The position numbers were made by a program, and so were the translations under genes. Source: Neolewinella aquimaris (GTDB lineage Bacteria > Bacteroidota > Bacteroidia > Chitinophagales > Saprospiraceae). From it: a stretch of 64,000 nucleotides of DNA. Positions 25,111 through 33,642 of this stretch are shown here, piece after piece. The stretch lies in assembly GCF_014197245.1 (NCBI RefSeq), contig NZ_JACIFF010000010.1, forward strand, positions 111,595 through 175,594. The letters are read 5' to 3'. Each line of letters begins with the position of its first letter. Position 1 is the first letter of the stretch. The notes below the pieces were generated by a model. The model was not told the DNA's origin. It did not search any database and saw only the letters and a list, made by a program, of their open reading frames with translations.

Positions 25111-25114
25111 CAAA

Positions 25115-25147
25115 AAGCCCAATCGGAAACGATCGGGCTTTTTTTTT
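25115..25147 (+). terminator. Rho-independent terminator of the tRNA-Val transcript
   Basis: Stem AAGCCC (25115-25120) with GGGCTT (25135-25140), inner ATCG/CGAT pairing, GAAA loop and a run of nine T bases. Confidence 0.85.
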
Positions 25148-25159
25148 GGCCGCCGGCCA

Positions 25160-25515
25160 CCTCGTCGGCCGAGCCTGAGCTCGTCCGCCGAGTCGTGGCT
25201 GGGGAATGAACGCGGCTCTTTTGCTTTCCGGTTTAGTCGGCGGACGAGCCTCGTGCCTCGGTCGGCCGACGCCAGCCACCTCGTCGGCCGAGCCTAAGCT
25301 CGTCCGCCGAGTCGTGGCTTGGAAGATGAATACGGTTTTCTAGAGCTTATCAGTTTAGTCGGCGGACGAGCCTCATGCCTCGGTCGGCCGACGACAGCCA
25401 CCTCGTCGGCCGAGCCTGAGCTCGTCCGCCGAGTCGTGGCTGGGAGATGAATACGGTTTTCTAGAGCTTATCAGTTTAGTCGGCGGACGAGCCTCGTGCC
25501 TCGGTCGGCCGACGA
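25160..25515. repeat. Family A repeat array, set 2 (three tandem units)
   Basis: Left arms at 25160-25195, 25279-25314 and 25401-25436; right arms at 25235-25272, 25357-25394 and 25478-25515. The period is about 119-122 bases. The middle is nearly the same in units 2 and 3 (GATGAATACGGTTTTCTAGA and so on) and diverged in unit 1. Arms are inverted relative to each other, so each unit can fold into a long imperfect hairpin. Confidence 0.88.
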
Positions 25516-25578
25516 CACACCAGTAATCCTGGTTAGCACAACCGGAATCGGGGTAGCCGGCAGGCCTAAGGATCCTAA

Positions 25579-25586
25579 TACCTTTG
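25579..25586 (+). promoter_or_regulatory. Bacteroidota -7 promoter box TACCTTTG
   Basis: Exact TAnnTTTG match 25 bases before the ATG at 25612. No clear -33 TTG. Confidence 0.55.
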
Positions 25587-25611
25587 TCCGGTAATCAAGG
25601 TACCGGTCCCC

Positions 25612-26388
25612 ATGCGCTTCATTCCGTTCTGTTTTTTCCTGCTGTTCACCGCCTCCGTCGCCCGCCTGCACTCGCAAAGCGTGGACACTTCGGCGGAAGA
25701 ACGCACCTTATCCGGCCGCATCAGCGTGACCCACAACGGCATCTCCATCATCCCATCCTTCTCGCTCGATAAGCCGGCAGCGATCCTCAACCTGCGTATG
25801 GGCGGTAGTCGATTCACCTTTGAGCCAGACCTCCGGTTGGCGCTGGAAGGTAAACCTTGGTCGATGCTCTTCTGGGCCCGCTACCAAGCAGTGAGGGGTA
25901 ACCGCTTCGCCCTGCGCCTGGGAGCTCACCCGGCCATTAACTTCCGCACGGTTATGGCCAATGTAGGGGGCGACGAACGTGAGGTGATCGAAACCCGCCG
26001 TTACCTCGCCTCCGAGATCGTACCGAGCTACCAAATCACCGATCGATTAGCGGTAGGCATGTATTACCTGCACGGGGAAGGCTTCGATGCGGGAATCAAG
26101 ACCAGCAACTTCGTACAGTTCAATGCCTCCGTGACCGACATCCCCCTAGCGAGCAACCTGCGCCTCAGCCTCTTTCCCCAATTTTACTACTTGCGTACCG
26201 ACGACCTGGACGGCACTTACGTAGCCGGCGCGTGGCGCATCCACAAACCAGGTCTGCCGTTTGCCCTGAGCGGTCTCGTCAACCGCAGCCTTCGCACGGA
26301 AATTGCCCCGGAACGAAAGTGGATCTGGAACGTAGTGGCGGAGTACGACTTCGGCGGACAGTACCGGCGGGTGGAGGGACCCTTATAA
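25612..26388 (+). CDS. Outer-membrane beta-barrel-like hypothetical protein
   Basis: A 258-residue protein with a signal peptide (MRFIPFCFFLLFTASVARLHSQ) and alternating polar/hydrophobic strands such as PSMLFWARYQAV-like segments, LAVGMYYLHGEGF and SLFPQFYYLRTDDLDG; it ends EYDFGGQYRRVEGPL. This pattern fits a small barrel of unknown role. It is preceded by its own promoter box and flanked on both sides by family A repeat arrays; the second array begins seven bases after its TAA stop. The placement may mean the gene and repeats moved together, or that arrays serve as insulators. Confidence 0.75.
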   Translation: MRFIPFCFFLLFTASVARLHSQSVDTSAEERTLSGRISVTHNGISIIPSFSLDKPAAILNLRMGGSRFTFEPDLRLALEGKPWSMLFWARYQAVRGNRFALRLGAHPAINFRTVMANVGGDEREVIETRRYLASEIVPSYQITDRLAVGMYYLHGEGFDAGIKTSNFVQFNASVTDIPLASNLRLSLFPQFYYLRTDDLDGTYVAGAWRIHKPGLPFALSGLVNRSLRTEIAPERKWIWNVVAEYDFGGQYRRVEGPL

Positions 26389-26395
26389 TTGGCCA

Positions 26396-26768
26396 CCTCG
26401 TCGGCCGAGCCTAAGCTCGTCCGCCGAGTCGTGGCCTGGGAGATGAATACGGTTTTCTAGTCTTATCAGTGTAGTCGGCGGACGAGCCTCGTGCCTCGGT
26501 CGGCCGACGACCCCTCGTCGGCCGAGCCTGAGCTCGTCCGCCGAGTCGTGGCCTGGGAGATGAATACGGTTTTCTAGAGCTTATCAGTTTAGTCGGCGGA
26601 CGAGCCTCGTGCCTCGGTCGGCCGACGACCCCTCGTCGGCCGAGCCCAAGCTCGTCCGCCGAGTTGTGGCCTGGGAGATGAATACAGTTTTCTATGGCTT
26701 ATCAGTTTAGTCGGCGGACGAGCCTCGTGCCTCGGTCGGCCGACGACCCCTCGTCGGCCGACGAGGGG
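26396..26768. repeat. Family A repeat array, set 3 (three units plus a truncated arm)
   Basis: Left arms 26396-26431, 26513-26548 and 26631-26666; right arms 26473-26510, 26591-26628 and 26709-26746; period about 118 bases. A final truncated arm at 26747-26768 forms a perfect 22-base palindrome centred on CGGCCG. The middle is nearly identical to set 2. The rest of the gap up to the AraC gene holds only a family E motif. Confidence 0.88.
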
Positions 26769-26873
26769 CCAAACCGTAAACCTGGGCTACCAACCCGTAA
26801 TCCAGGTAGGTGCATAGCGACTTTTCTCCCCGACCTTTGTATGTACAGCGCACTGCTTCTTTTTCCAATGGAC

Positions 26874-26897
26874 CCCGCTCCTGCGTCCCCGCCGAAA
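26874..26897 (+). repeat. Family E GC-rich motif upstream of the AraC gene
   Basis: Contains GCTCCTGCGTCCCCGCC, the closest match here to the consensus, about 35 bases before the ATG at 26932. Confidence 0.5.
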
Positions 26898-26931
26898 TGT
26901 GCGTACTGATCAATTAGTAAATCCGCCCCCC

Positions 26932-27840
26932 ATGTCACGCATCCACCGCTTTGATTACGTGAGTGATTACAACGACCTCAACAACCACGAGACGCTGCAC
27001 CCGCTCATCAGCGTGATCGACTTTTCGCGGGCCAATCCGCGTTCGTGGGGAGAAGAGGGGACGGTGCGCCTGCACTTCGGCATTTACGCCATCTTCCTGA
27101 AGCAGGTGAAGTGCGGCGACCTAAAGTACGGTCGGAACTACTACGACTACCAGGAAGGTACCCTCGTGTTCGTCGCTCCCGGGCAGGTGGTGGACATCGA
27201 ATCCGACGGAGAAGTTTACCAGCCGAGCGGGCACGCCCTGGTTTTCCACCCCGACTTTCTGGTGGGTACCCCGTTGGCCGCGAATATGTCGCGCTACAGT
27301 TTCTTCGGCTATCGCTCCCACGAAGCCCTCCACCTTTCGAAGCGGGAGCGGGGAATCGTACTGGACTGCCTTGCCAAGATCCAGTATGAGCTGCAGCAGA
27401 ACGTAGATAAGCACAGCAAGAAGCTGATCGCCTCTACCATCGACCTGTTCCTGGGCTACAGCGAACGCTTTTACGACCGCCAGTTCATCACCCGCGACAC
27501 CGTAAAGCTGGGCATTCTGGAAAAATTTGAGGGCCTGTTGAATGATTATTACGCCACCGATAAACCCCGTGAATTCGGCCTGCCCACGGTAGCCTATTTC
27601 GCCGAGGAGCTTCACCTTTCCGCCAACTACTTCGGCGACCTGATCAAAAAGGAAACCGGCAAAACGGCCCAGGAATACATCCAGGGAAAGATCATCGACC
27701 TGGCCAAAATTAAGGCCTTCAACCCGGACAAATCGGTCAGTGAGATCGCCTACGAGCTGGGCTTCAAGTACCCCCAGCACTTCAGTCGGTTGTTCAAACA
27801 ACACGTGGGGCAAACGCCTTCAGCTTACCGAGCGGGATAA
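26932..27840 (+). CDS. AraC-family transcriptional regulator
   Basis: A 302-residue cytosolic regulator. Residues about 40-200 form a cupin-like sensing domain (FVAPGQVVDIESDG), and the C-terminal 100 residues carry two helix-turn-helix units: YFAEELHLSANYFGDLIKKETG and SVSEIAYELGFKYPQHFSRLFKQHVGQTPSAYR, the second being the AraC signature. The ATG at 26932 was chosen because upstream codons fall in a poorly conserved leader. It lies 72 bases upstream of the cupin/CMD gene on the same strand, its likely target; the effector is unknown. Confidence 0.93.
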   Translation: MSRIHRFDYVSDYNDLNNHETLHPLISVIDFSRANPRSWGEEGTVRLHFGIYAIFLKQVKCGDLKYGRNYYDYQEGTLVFVAPGQVVDIESDGEVYQPSGHALVFHPDFLVGTPLAANMSRYSFFGYRSHEALHLSKRERGIVLDCLAKIQYELQQNVDKHSKKLIASTIDLFLGYSERFYDRQFITRDTVKLGILEKFEGLLNDYYATDKPREFGLPTVAYFAEELHLSANYFGDLIKKETGKTAQEYIQGKIIDLAKIKAFNPDKSVSEIAYELGFKYPQHFSRLFKQHVGQTPSAYRAG

Positions 27841-27846
27841 CTGCTT

Positions 27847-27876
27847 TTTCGCGGGCGGGGCCGCAGGTGCGGTGAA
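27847..27876 (-). repeat. Family E GC-rich motif between AraC and cupin genes
   Basis: Minus strand reads ACCTGCGGCCCCGCCCGC, a variant of the family E consensus, directly after the AraC stop. Confidence 0.4.
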
Positions 27877-27912
27877 ATTTCATAAAAGCGGGCCCTTTAA
27901 TACTGTACAGCT

Positions 27913-29043
27913 ATGCTAAAATTCCTTCTCACTTTATCCTTCATCACGTGCTGCGCCTGCCTGCGCGCTCAGGTGCCGAGCGACACCGTCGATTCCGTGT
28001 TCCCCCTTGGGCAGCGGATCAGCGGCGGCAACTTTACCGGTACGGCTTGGGTGGAACGCTTACTGACGGTGGAGGATGGCGACCGGCCCGTGGCCGTGGG
28101 GAACGTGACCTTCGAGCCTAAGTCGCGCAGCAACTGGCACAGCCACCCCGCCGGACAGTCGCTGCTGGTGCTTGATGGGGTAGGCTACTACCAGCAGCGC
28201 GGGGAGGCGGTTCGCGTGTTGCGCAAGGGGCAGACCGTACAGTGCCCGCCCAACATCGACCACTGGCACGGGGCCGCCAACGACCACTGGTTCGTACAGT
28301 TGGCAATGACCAAAGAGCACCCCGACGGCCGGGTGATCTGGGGGGCACCCGTCACCGACGAGGAGTACCGCCTCGGCATCCCGGTAGAACGGGAAGAATT
28401 AAGCGAGGCGCAGGCTATTGAAACCCGTTACCGCCACATCGCCACCATTGCCTCCCTTACCGCGATCGGCGACCTGGAGCGGCTGCAGTCCGCCCTGGGC
28501 GATGCCCTCGATGCCGGAATGACGGTCAATGAGTGTAAGGAAGTGCTCATTCACCTCTACGCCTACACCGGCTTTCCCCGCAGCATTCAGGGCATCCGTA
28601 CCCTAATGGCCGCCGTGGAAAACCGCGAACAATGGGGAATCACCGACGAGGTCGGACGGGAAGCGAGCAACATCGACACCACAATGCCGAAGTACGACCG
28701 TGGTAAGGCCGTACTGGAAGAACTGATCGGCCGCTCGCTCGAAGGGCGCTCGGATTACGGTGACTTTGCTCCCGCCATTGACGTATTTTTGAAGGAGCAC
28801 CTCTTCGCCGATATCTTCGAGCGTGACGTGCTTACGTACCAAGAGCGGGAGATCGTCACCATCAGTGCGCTGGCGAGTCTGGCCGGAGTAGAGCCGATGC
28901 TGCGGGGCCATTTGGGCATTGCGATGAACCTGAGCATCACGGAGAGCCAATTGCGGAAGGTGCTGCGGGCGGTAAGTGCGAGCGTCGGGTCGGAAGCTGG
29001 AGTGCGGGCGGAGCGGGTGCTGGACGGAGTTTCTGAGCAGTAA
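27913..29043 (+). CDS. Exported cupin plus double carboxymuconolactone decarboxylase-like protein
   Basis: A 376-residue protein with a signal peptide (MLKFLLTLSFITCCACLRAQ). Residues about 45-135 form a cupin with metal-type ligands (NWHSHPAGQSLLVLDG, Glu-less, and HWHGAANDHW). Two alpha-helical CMD/AhpD-like segments follow (about 150-230 with AYTGFPRSIQGIRTLM, and 255-365 with REIVTISALASLAGVEPMLRGHLGIAMN). Cupin-CMD fusions are known as putative quinone or peroxide-handling enzymes, but the reaction here is not established. The AraC regulator just upstream likely controls it. Confidence 0.85.
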   Translation: MLKFLLTLSFITCCACLRAQVPSDTVDSVFPLGQRISGGNFTGTAWVERLLTVEDGDRPVAVGNVTFEPKSRSNWHSHPAGQSLLVLDGVGYYQQRGEAVRVLRKGQTVQCPPNIDHWHGAANDHWFVQLAMTKEHPDGRVIWGAPVTDEEYRLGIPVEREELSEAQAIETRYRHIATIASLTAIGDLERLQSALGDALDAGMTVNECKEVLIHLYAYTGFPRSIQGIRTLMAAVENREQWGITDEVGREASNIDTTMPKYDRGKAVLEELIGRSLEGRSDYGDFAPAIDVFLKEHLFADIFERDVLTYQEREIVTISALASLAGVEPMLRGHLGIAMNLSITESQLRKVLRAVSASVGSEAGVRAERVLDGVSEQ

Positions 29044-29056
29044 ACATTTTGGCATA

Positions 29057-29098
29057 CCCGTCCGACGGCCTTCGCTGCGCTGCGAGCCGTCGGACGGG
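29057..29098. repeat. Family B hairpin, copy 1
   Basis: Perfect 13-bp inverted repeat, CCCGTCCGACGGC (29057-29069) with GCCGTCGGACGGG (29086-29098), around a 16-base loop. It lies 13 bases after the stop of the cupin gene. The loop differs from the other copies and the 3' half of the element is missing. Confidence 0.7.
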
Positions 29099-29117
29099 GG
29101 CCACAGCAAAATTTGAA

Positions 29118-30221
29118 ATGATGCAATTCACCAGTTCTTATTTCCGGCAAGTGTTGCTCGCGTTGTGTGTAGCCTTCGCGCTATCGTCCTGCGTTATTAG
29201 CAGGGAGAATGTGATCGTGCTGGAGCGTCAGGGCAGTTTTACGGCGGGGGGTACGGTCATTTCGACTCCGGGTACCTTCGATTCCATTGCTGATGGAGCG
29301 TTCAGTCCTGCCGATCAGAGTACTGCCGGACAGACGCTCCACGGCGATCATGCGTTCGTATTCTACCAAATCCCGGTGGATGCACGGCCTCTGCCGCTGG
29401 TGTTCTGGCACGGGTACGGGCAGTCCATGAAGACGTGGCAGACGACGCCCGATGGCCGGGAGGGCTTTCAAAATATTTTCTTGCGCCAGCGGTATCCGGT
29501 ATATCTCCTGGACCAGCCCCGACGCGGCCAGGCGGGGCGCAGTACGGAGCCGACCACCATCAGCGCGGCAACGAACGACCAGTTGTGGTTCGGCATTTTC
29601 CGCTTGGGGGTTGGTTCGGAGCTTTACCCAGGTGTACAGTTCTCCCCCGAACCCGCGGCACTGGATCAGTTCTACCGCCAGATGACTCCGGATACGGGCC
29701 CGCTGAACATTGAACTGAACACCAAGGCGGTGTCGGCTCTCTTCGACACGATCGGACCGGGAATACTCGTCACCCATTCGCACAGCGGGGGGATGGGCTG
29801 GCTGACCGCCCTGAAGAACGACAACATTATGGCCATCGCATCCTACGAGCCGGGCAGCGGCTTCGTGTTTCCCGAAGGGGAGGTGCCGGAGCCCATTCCT
29901 TATGTGAGGGGTGCCCTGCGGGCGAGTGCGGTGTCGCTAGAGGAGTTTCGGCGACTCACGGAGATCCCGATCGTGATCTATTACGGCGACAACATTCCCA
30001 ACCAGCCGGTCGAAAATCCGGGACAGGACCAGTGGCGCGCCTCCCTCACCATGGCAAAGGCCTGGCGCGACGTCGTAAACCGGCGCGGCGGAGACGTCAC
30101 CCTCGTTCACCTCCCGGAGGTGGGGCTGACGGGAAACACCCACTTTCCCATGTCGGATCTAAATAATTTGGCGGTAGCGGAATTGCTGAGTAACTGGTTG
30201 AAGGAGAAAGGGCTGGATTAG
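29118..30221 (+). CDS. Alpha/beta hydrolase lipoprotein
   Basis: A 367-residue lipoprotein (FALSSC signal) with an alpha/beta-hydrolase core: oxyanion region VFWHGYGQSMKTW, nucleophile elbow LVTHSHSGGMGW where the usual GxSxG has become HxSxS with a following GG, and a late His in GNTHFPMSD. It probably hydrolyses an ester in the envelope; the substrate is unknown. ATG 29118 and ATG 29121 are adjacent and both give the lipoprotein signal. It may share a transcript with the cupin/CMD gene, though a hairpin lies between. Confidence 0.82.
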   Translation: MMQFTSSYFRQVLLALCVAFALSSCVISRENVIVLERQGSFTAGGTVISTPGTFDSIADGAFSPADQSTAGQTLHGDHAFVFYQIPVDARPLPLVFWHGYGQSMKTWQTTPDGREGFQNIFLRQRYPVYLLDQPRRGQAGRSTEPTTISAATNDQLWFGIFRLGVGSELYPGVQFSPEPAALDQFYRQMTPDTGPLNIELNTKAVSALFDTIGPGILVTHSHSGGMGWLTALKNDNIMAIASYEPGSGFVFPEGEVPEPIPYVRGALRASAVSLEEFRRLTEIPIVIYYGDNIPNQPVENPGQDQWRASLTMAKAWRDVVNRRGGDVTLVHLPEVGLTGNTHFPMSDLNNLAVAELLSNWLKEKGLD

Positions 30222-30232
30222 GTACTCGTCGG

Positions 30233-30259
30233 CAATTTTAAATTGAAAATTTAAAATTG
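30233..30259. terminator. AT-rich perfect hairpin between convergent genes
   Basis: CAATTTTAAATT (30233-30244) pairs fully with AATTTAAAATTG (30248-30259) around a GAA loop. It lies between convergent genes (hydrolase and adenine deaminase), as does the related element at 21441-21465, so bidirectional termination is plausible. Confidence 0.5.
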
Positions 30260-30275
30260 ACTTTTCCCTACCCCT

Positions 30276-30313
30276 AGTCGGCGGACGAGCGTCGTGCCTC
30301 GGTCGGCCGACGA
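30276..30313. repeat. Family A solitary right arm
   Basis: A single right arm (AGTCGGCGGACGAG...CGGCCGACGAC) whose last base touches the stop codon of the adenine deaminase gene. No left arm is present. Confidence 0.8.
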
Positions 30314-31957
30314 CTACACCCACAGATCCACCGCCTGAAACCGCTCGCCGTCGAAGAGGCCTCGGTCGCTGAGCTTGAGTTTGGGGATGACGAGGAGGGC
30401 CAGGAAAGAGAGGGTCATGAAGGGGGCTTCCAGGCCGCAGCGCAGCTTGCGGCGCACGAAGCCGCTGATCTCACCGTAGCGGGCGGCGACCCGGGGACCG
30501 GTATCTAGGCTCATAATGCCGGCGACGGGGAGGGAAAGGACTTCGAGGTACTCGTGGCGGCCCGCGGCAATGCCGCCCTTTTCCGCGATGACGGCATTCA
30601 CCATGCGGCAGATGGCTTCGTCGTCGATGCCCACCGCTACGATGTTGTGGCTGTCGTGGGCGACGCTGCTGGCGATGGCACCGCGCTGTAGTTTCATGCC
30701 CGTGACGAAGCCGATGGCGGGCGGTGCATCGTGATAGCGGTTGACCACGACGATCTTCAGCAGGTCGCGCTCCGGGGCGGAGACCGGGCGGCCATTGTCA
30801 TCGAGGACGGGCGTCAATTCCAGGGAGCCGGTCGTGATCTCGCCGTCGGTGACTTCGATGACGCGAATCTTTCCGCCCGCGGGGCCCGGTGCCGCCAGGA
30901 AGTCTTCCGGCTTTTTGGGGCTGCAGTTGAAGTGGTTGATGGGTTCCGGGCGGTAGTCGGACATCAGGTGAGCACCGGCTTCGGCGATCTTTTGTCCGTT
31001 GACCCAGGTGGCCATGATGCCGAAATGGCGGAGGTCGTCGACCTGGATAAAATCGGCCCGGTCCCCGACTTGTAGCTTTCCAATGTTGAGGCCGTAGTGG
31101 TCGACCGGATTGCGGCAGGCGATGCGGAGTACGTCGAACACGTCGTGCCCTCCCCGGACCGCCCGGATCACCAGTCGGTTAATGTGACCGGCCATGAGAT
31201 CGTCGGGGTGACTGTCATCGGTGCAGAACATGAGGCGGTCGGGAAACTCGTCGATGAGTTCTTCCAGGGCGGCGTAGTTACGGGCGGCGCTGCCCTCGCG
31301 GATGAGGATCTTCATGCCGGCGGCCAGTTTGTCACGCGCTTCGGCGGCGGTGGTGCACTCGTGGTCGGTGGTGATGCCGGCGGCGGCGTAAGCGGCGGCT
31401 TCGGAGCCGCGCAGTCCGGGGGCGTGGCCGTCGATCGGTTTGCCGACCGCCTGGGTCGCTGCGATCTTGGCCAGTAGTTCGGGGTCGCCGTGGAGTACTC
31501 CGGGGTAGTTCATCACTTCGCTGAGGTAGAGAATCTCGGGGCGTTTCACCAGATCCGCTACGCTCTGGCTATTGAGCACGGCACCCGCGGTTTCCGCCGA
31601 AGTGGCCGGTACGCAGGAGGGCGCGCCGAAATTGATGGAAAGCGGGGTGTGGCGGGCGTTGTCGATCATGTACTCCACGCCGGCCATCCCCATTACGTTG
31701 GCGATCTCGTGGGGGTCGCTCACGGTGGCGATGGTACCGTGTACGGCGGCGAGCTTAGCAAACTCGACGGGCAGGAGCATGCTCGACTCGATGTGGACGT
31801 GGGCGTCGATGAAGCCGGGTAGGATGAACCATCCCCGGCGGTCGCGTTCGGGGTCGCGGTCGATACGTTCGATGCGGCCGGCTTCGTTGATTGTCACTAC
31901 CGCGCCGTAAATTTCGCGGGCGTCGATGTCGACGTAGCGTCCCTTGATCTCCTGCAT
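30314..31957 (-). CDS. ade: Adenine deaminase
   Basis: A 547-residue amidohydrolase that converts adenine to hypoxanthine and ammonia. Family motifs are present: metal-binding HVHIES at residues about 52-57, DPHEIANVMG, the GHAPGLRG and TDHECTTAAEA segments, and FCTDDSHPDDL with the catalytic Asp. The C-terminal SIVEKG-like region (MVNAVIAEKGGIAAGR) and length match AdeC/Ade. The stop codon abuts a family A arm. It is divergent from the MscS gene across 84 bases and has no purine genes nearby. Confidence 0.95.
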   Translation of the reverse strand: MQEIKGRYVDIDAREIYGAVVTINEAGRIERIDRDPERDRRGWFILPGFIDAHVHIESSMLLPVEFAKLAAVHGTIATVSDPHEIANVMGMAGVEYMIDNARHTPLSINFGAPSCVPATSAETAGAVLNSQSVADLVKRPEILYLSEVMNYPGVLHGDPELLAKIAATQAVGKPIDGHAPGLRGSEAAAYAAAGITTDHECTTAAEARDKLAAGMKILIREGSAARNYAALEELIDEFPDRLMFCTDDSHPDDLMAGHINRLVIRAVRGGHDVFDVLRIACRNPVDHYGLNIGKLQVGDRADFIQVDDLRHFGIMATWVNGQKIAEAGAHLMSDYRPEPINHFNCSPKKPEDFLAAPGPAGGKIRVIEVTDGEITTGSLELTPVLDDNGRPVSAPERDLLKIVVVNRYHDAPPAIGFVTGMKLQRGAIASSVAHDSHNIVAVGIDDEAICRMVNAVIAEKGGIAAGRHEYLEVLSLPVAGIMSLDTGPRVAARYGEISGFVRRKLRCGLEAPFMTLSFLALLVIPKLKLSDRGLFDGERFQAVDLWV

Positions 31958-32041
31958 ACTCCTTCAGCTTTTGACAGCGGAACGGATTGCCGGGGCGGGG
32001 GTTGCAAACCCGGCGGGTAAAGTCGGGTTAGTCAGAAAGGA

Positions 32042-33433
32042 ATGAACAGACTTCGGGAGATAATTTTGCTGGACTACAACGGCTTTAGCGTGAGTGGCTA
32101 TCAGTTGCTGCTGATTGCAGTAGCGACTTTCGTGCTGCTGGGTGCACAATTCATCGTGCTCCGGCAAACGCTTCCCTGGTATTACGGCCGTGAGAACGTT
32201 TCGGAGAAAAACCGTACCCGGGTGCGTGCGGTGGTCCGGTTTTCGCTGGTCAGTCTGCTCATTATTGCCGTGCTGCGCATCCTCGATATCGACATCACCT
32301 TCATCGACGAGGCCATTCAGCAGGCGTCTACGGAGGACGGGCCGCCGGTGTACCTCACCGTGCGGATCAGTACCATTGTCAAAGCGCTGCTGGCCTTTAT
32401 CGTAGCGAACGTTCTCGACATTCTCATCGAGGAGTTGCTCGTGCAGCGCTACCACCGCATGCACCTATCGAATACGGCAACGGCCCAGTCGCTTACCAAC
32501 GAGCAGGCGGCTGCCGACCGGTTCCGCGCCGTGCGGCCCTTTATGTACACGCTGGCGATACTGGTGGTGCTGCGCGATACCGGGTTGGGGAGCTACGTCC
32601 TCTACTGGTTCAACGATCCCGGCGACGCGGGGGTGAGTACCATCACGGTAGGCAACATTGTTTTCGCCATCGGCATCTTCCTCTTCCTGCGCTTGCTACT
32701 GATGACGATTACCAACCTCATACTGGGCACGTACTACCGCCGGTCTAAGGTGGACGTAGGTAGCCAGTATGCCATCAATCGCCTGATCACCTACTTCGTT
32801 TACGTGGTGGGCGTGCTGCTGGTGTTGCAGGCGGCGGGCTTCAACCTGCTGGTGCTCTGGACCGGTGCGGCGGCGCTCCTGGTTGGCATCGGCATTGGGC
32901 TGCAGCAGACCTTCAACGACCTCATTTGCGGCATCATCATTCTGTTTGAGCGGGGGGTGATGGTGGGCGACGTGGTGGAGATCACCGACCACCAGGTGGG
33001 GACGGTGCGCAAGATTGGTGCGCGTACGGCGACCATCGAAACCCGGGATGACATCATCATCTTCGTTCCCAACTCCAAACTTATCGGCGAGAACGTCGTG
33101 AACTGGAGCCACGTCGAGCGCAAGGCCCGGTTTCACGTGGGGGTGGGGGTAGCCTACGGGTCGGATACCGAGCTGGTCAAGGAGATACTACAGCAGGTAA
33201 CGGCCGATCATCCGCGCATCCTGCAGACGCCCAAACCCATCGTACGCTTTCTGGAATTTGGCGACTCCAGTCTTAATTTTGAGGTGCTGTTTTGGTCGCG
33301 CGATCTGCTGCGGATCGAGGACGTGAAGAGCGACGTGCGTTTTGCGATCGATAAGGCATTCCGGGAGAAGGGCGTGGAGATTCCTTTCCCGCAGCGGGAT
33401 TTGTGGATTCGGAGTGGCAAGGAAAAGCTGTAG
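32042..33433 (+). CDS. MscS-family mechanosensitive channel
   Basis: A 463-residue inner-membrane channel. About five hydrophobic helices lead to the MscS core: pore helix region LWTGAAALLVGIGIGLQQTFNDLICGIIILFERG followed by VGDVVEITDHQVGTVRKIGARTATIETRDDIIIFVPNSKLI, the beta-domain signature, and the C-terminal domain with FLEFGDSSLNFEVLFW. It should open under membrane tension after hypo-osmotic shock. Relative to short MscS it has extra N-terminal helices. Its TAG stop is followed directly by a family C repeat. Confidence 0.95.
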   Translation: MNRLREIILLDYNGFSVSGYQLLLIAVATFVLLGAQFIVLRQTLPWYYGRENVSEKNRTRVRAVVRFSLVSLLIIAVLRILDIDITFIDEAIQQASTEDGPPVYLTVRISTIVKALLAFIVANVLDILIEELLVQRYHRMHLSNTATAQSLTNEQAAADRFRAVRPFMYTLAILVVLRDTGLGSYVLYWFNDPGDAGVSTITVGNIVFAIGIFLFLRLLLMTITNLILGTYYRRSKVDVGSQYAINRLITYFVYVVGVLLVLQAAGFNLLVLWTGAAALLVGIGIGLQQTFNDLICGIIILFERGVMVGDVVEITDHQVGTVRKIGARTATIETRDDIIIFVPNSKLIGENVVNWSHVERKARFHVGVGVAYGSDTELVKEILQQVTADHPRILQTPKPIVRFLEFGDSSLNFEVLFWSRDLLRIEDVKSDVRFAIDKAFREKGVEIPFPQRDLWIRSGKEKL

Positions 33434-33505
33434 GAGGCTGCCTCCCTCGATAGCTATCGGGGCGAAAGCACAAAGCTGCCTCCGGCGGCGATAGTAAAAC
33501 GCGGC
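33434..33505. repeat. Family C palindromic repeat, copy 3
   Basis: Starts right after the MscS stop and holds CGATAGCTATCG (as in copy 1) and GCTGCCTCCGGCGGC (as in copy 2), joined by AAGCACAAA. The remaining 137 bases to the next gene show nothing definite. Confidence 0.65.
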
Positions 33506-33642
33506 GCTGGTTTTTTAACCACGGATTGCCTGCATCATCATGGGGTGCGGTATCGGCAACGAGATTCGTGAACCCTGGATAGGCTTAGGGTGTACAACTG
33601 CCTGATTAGATTACTCGGCGTGTGACGCCTCGACCTTATAGT

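Noticed and set aside
25160..26768. Arrays of repeats that could be taken for CRISPR
   Set aside because: Arms alternate in inverted orientation, the sequences between them are nearly identical rather than unique, the period is about 120 bases, and no cas gene is present.
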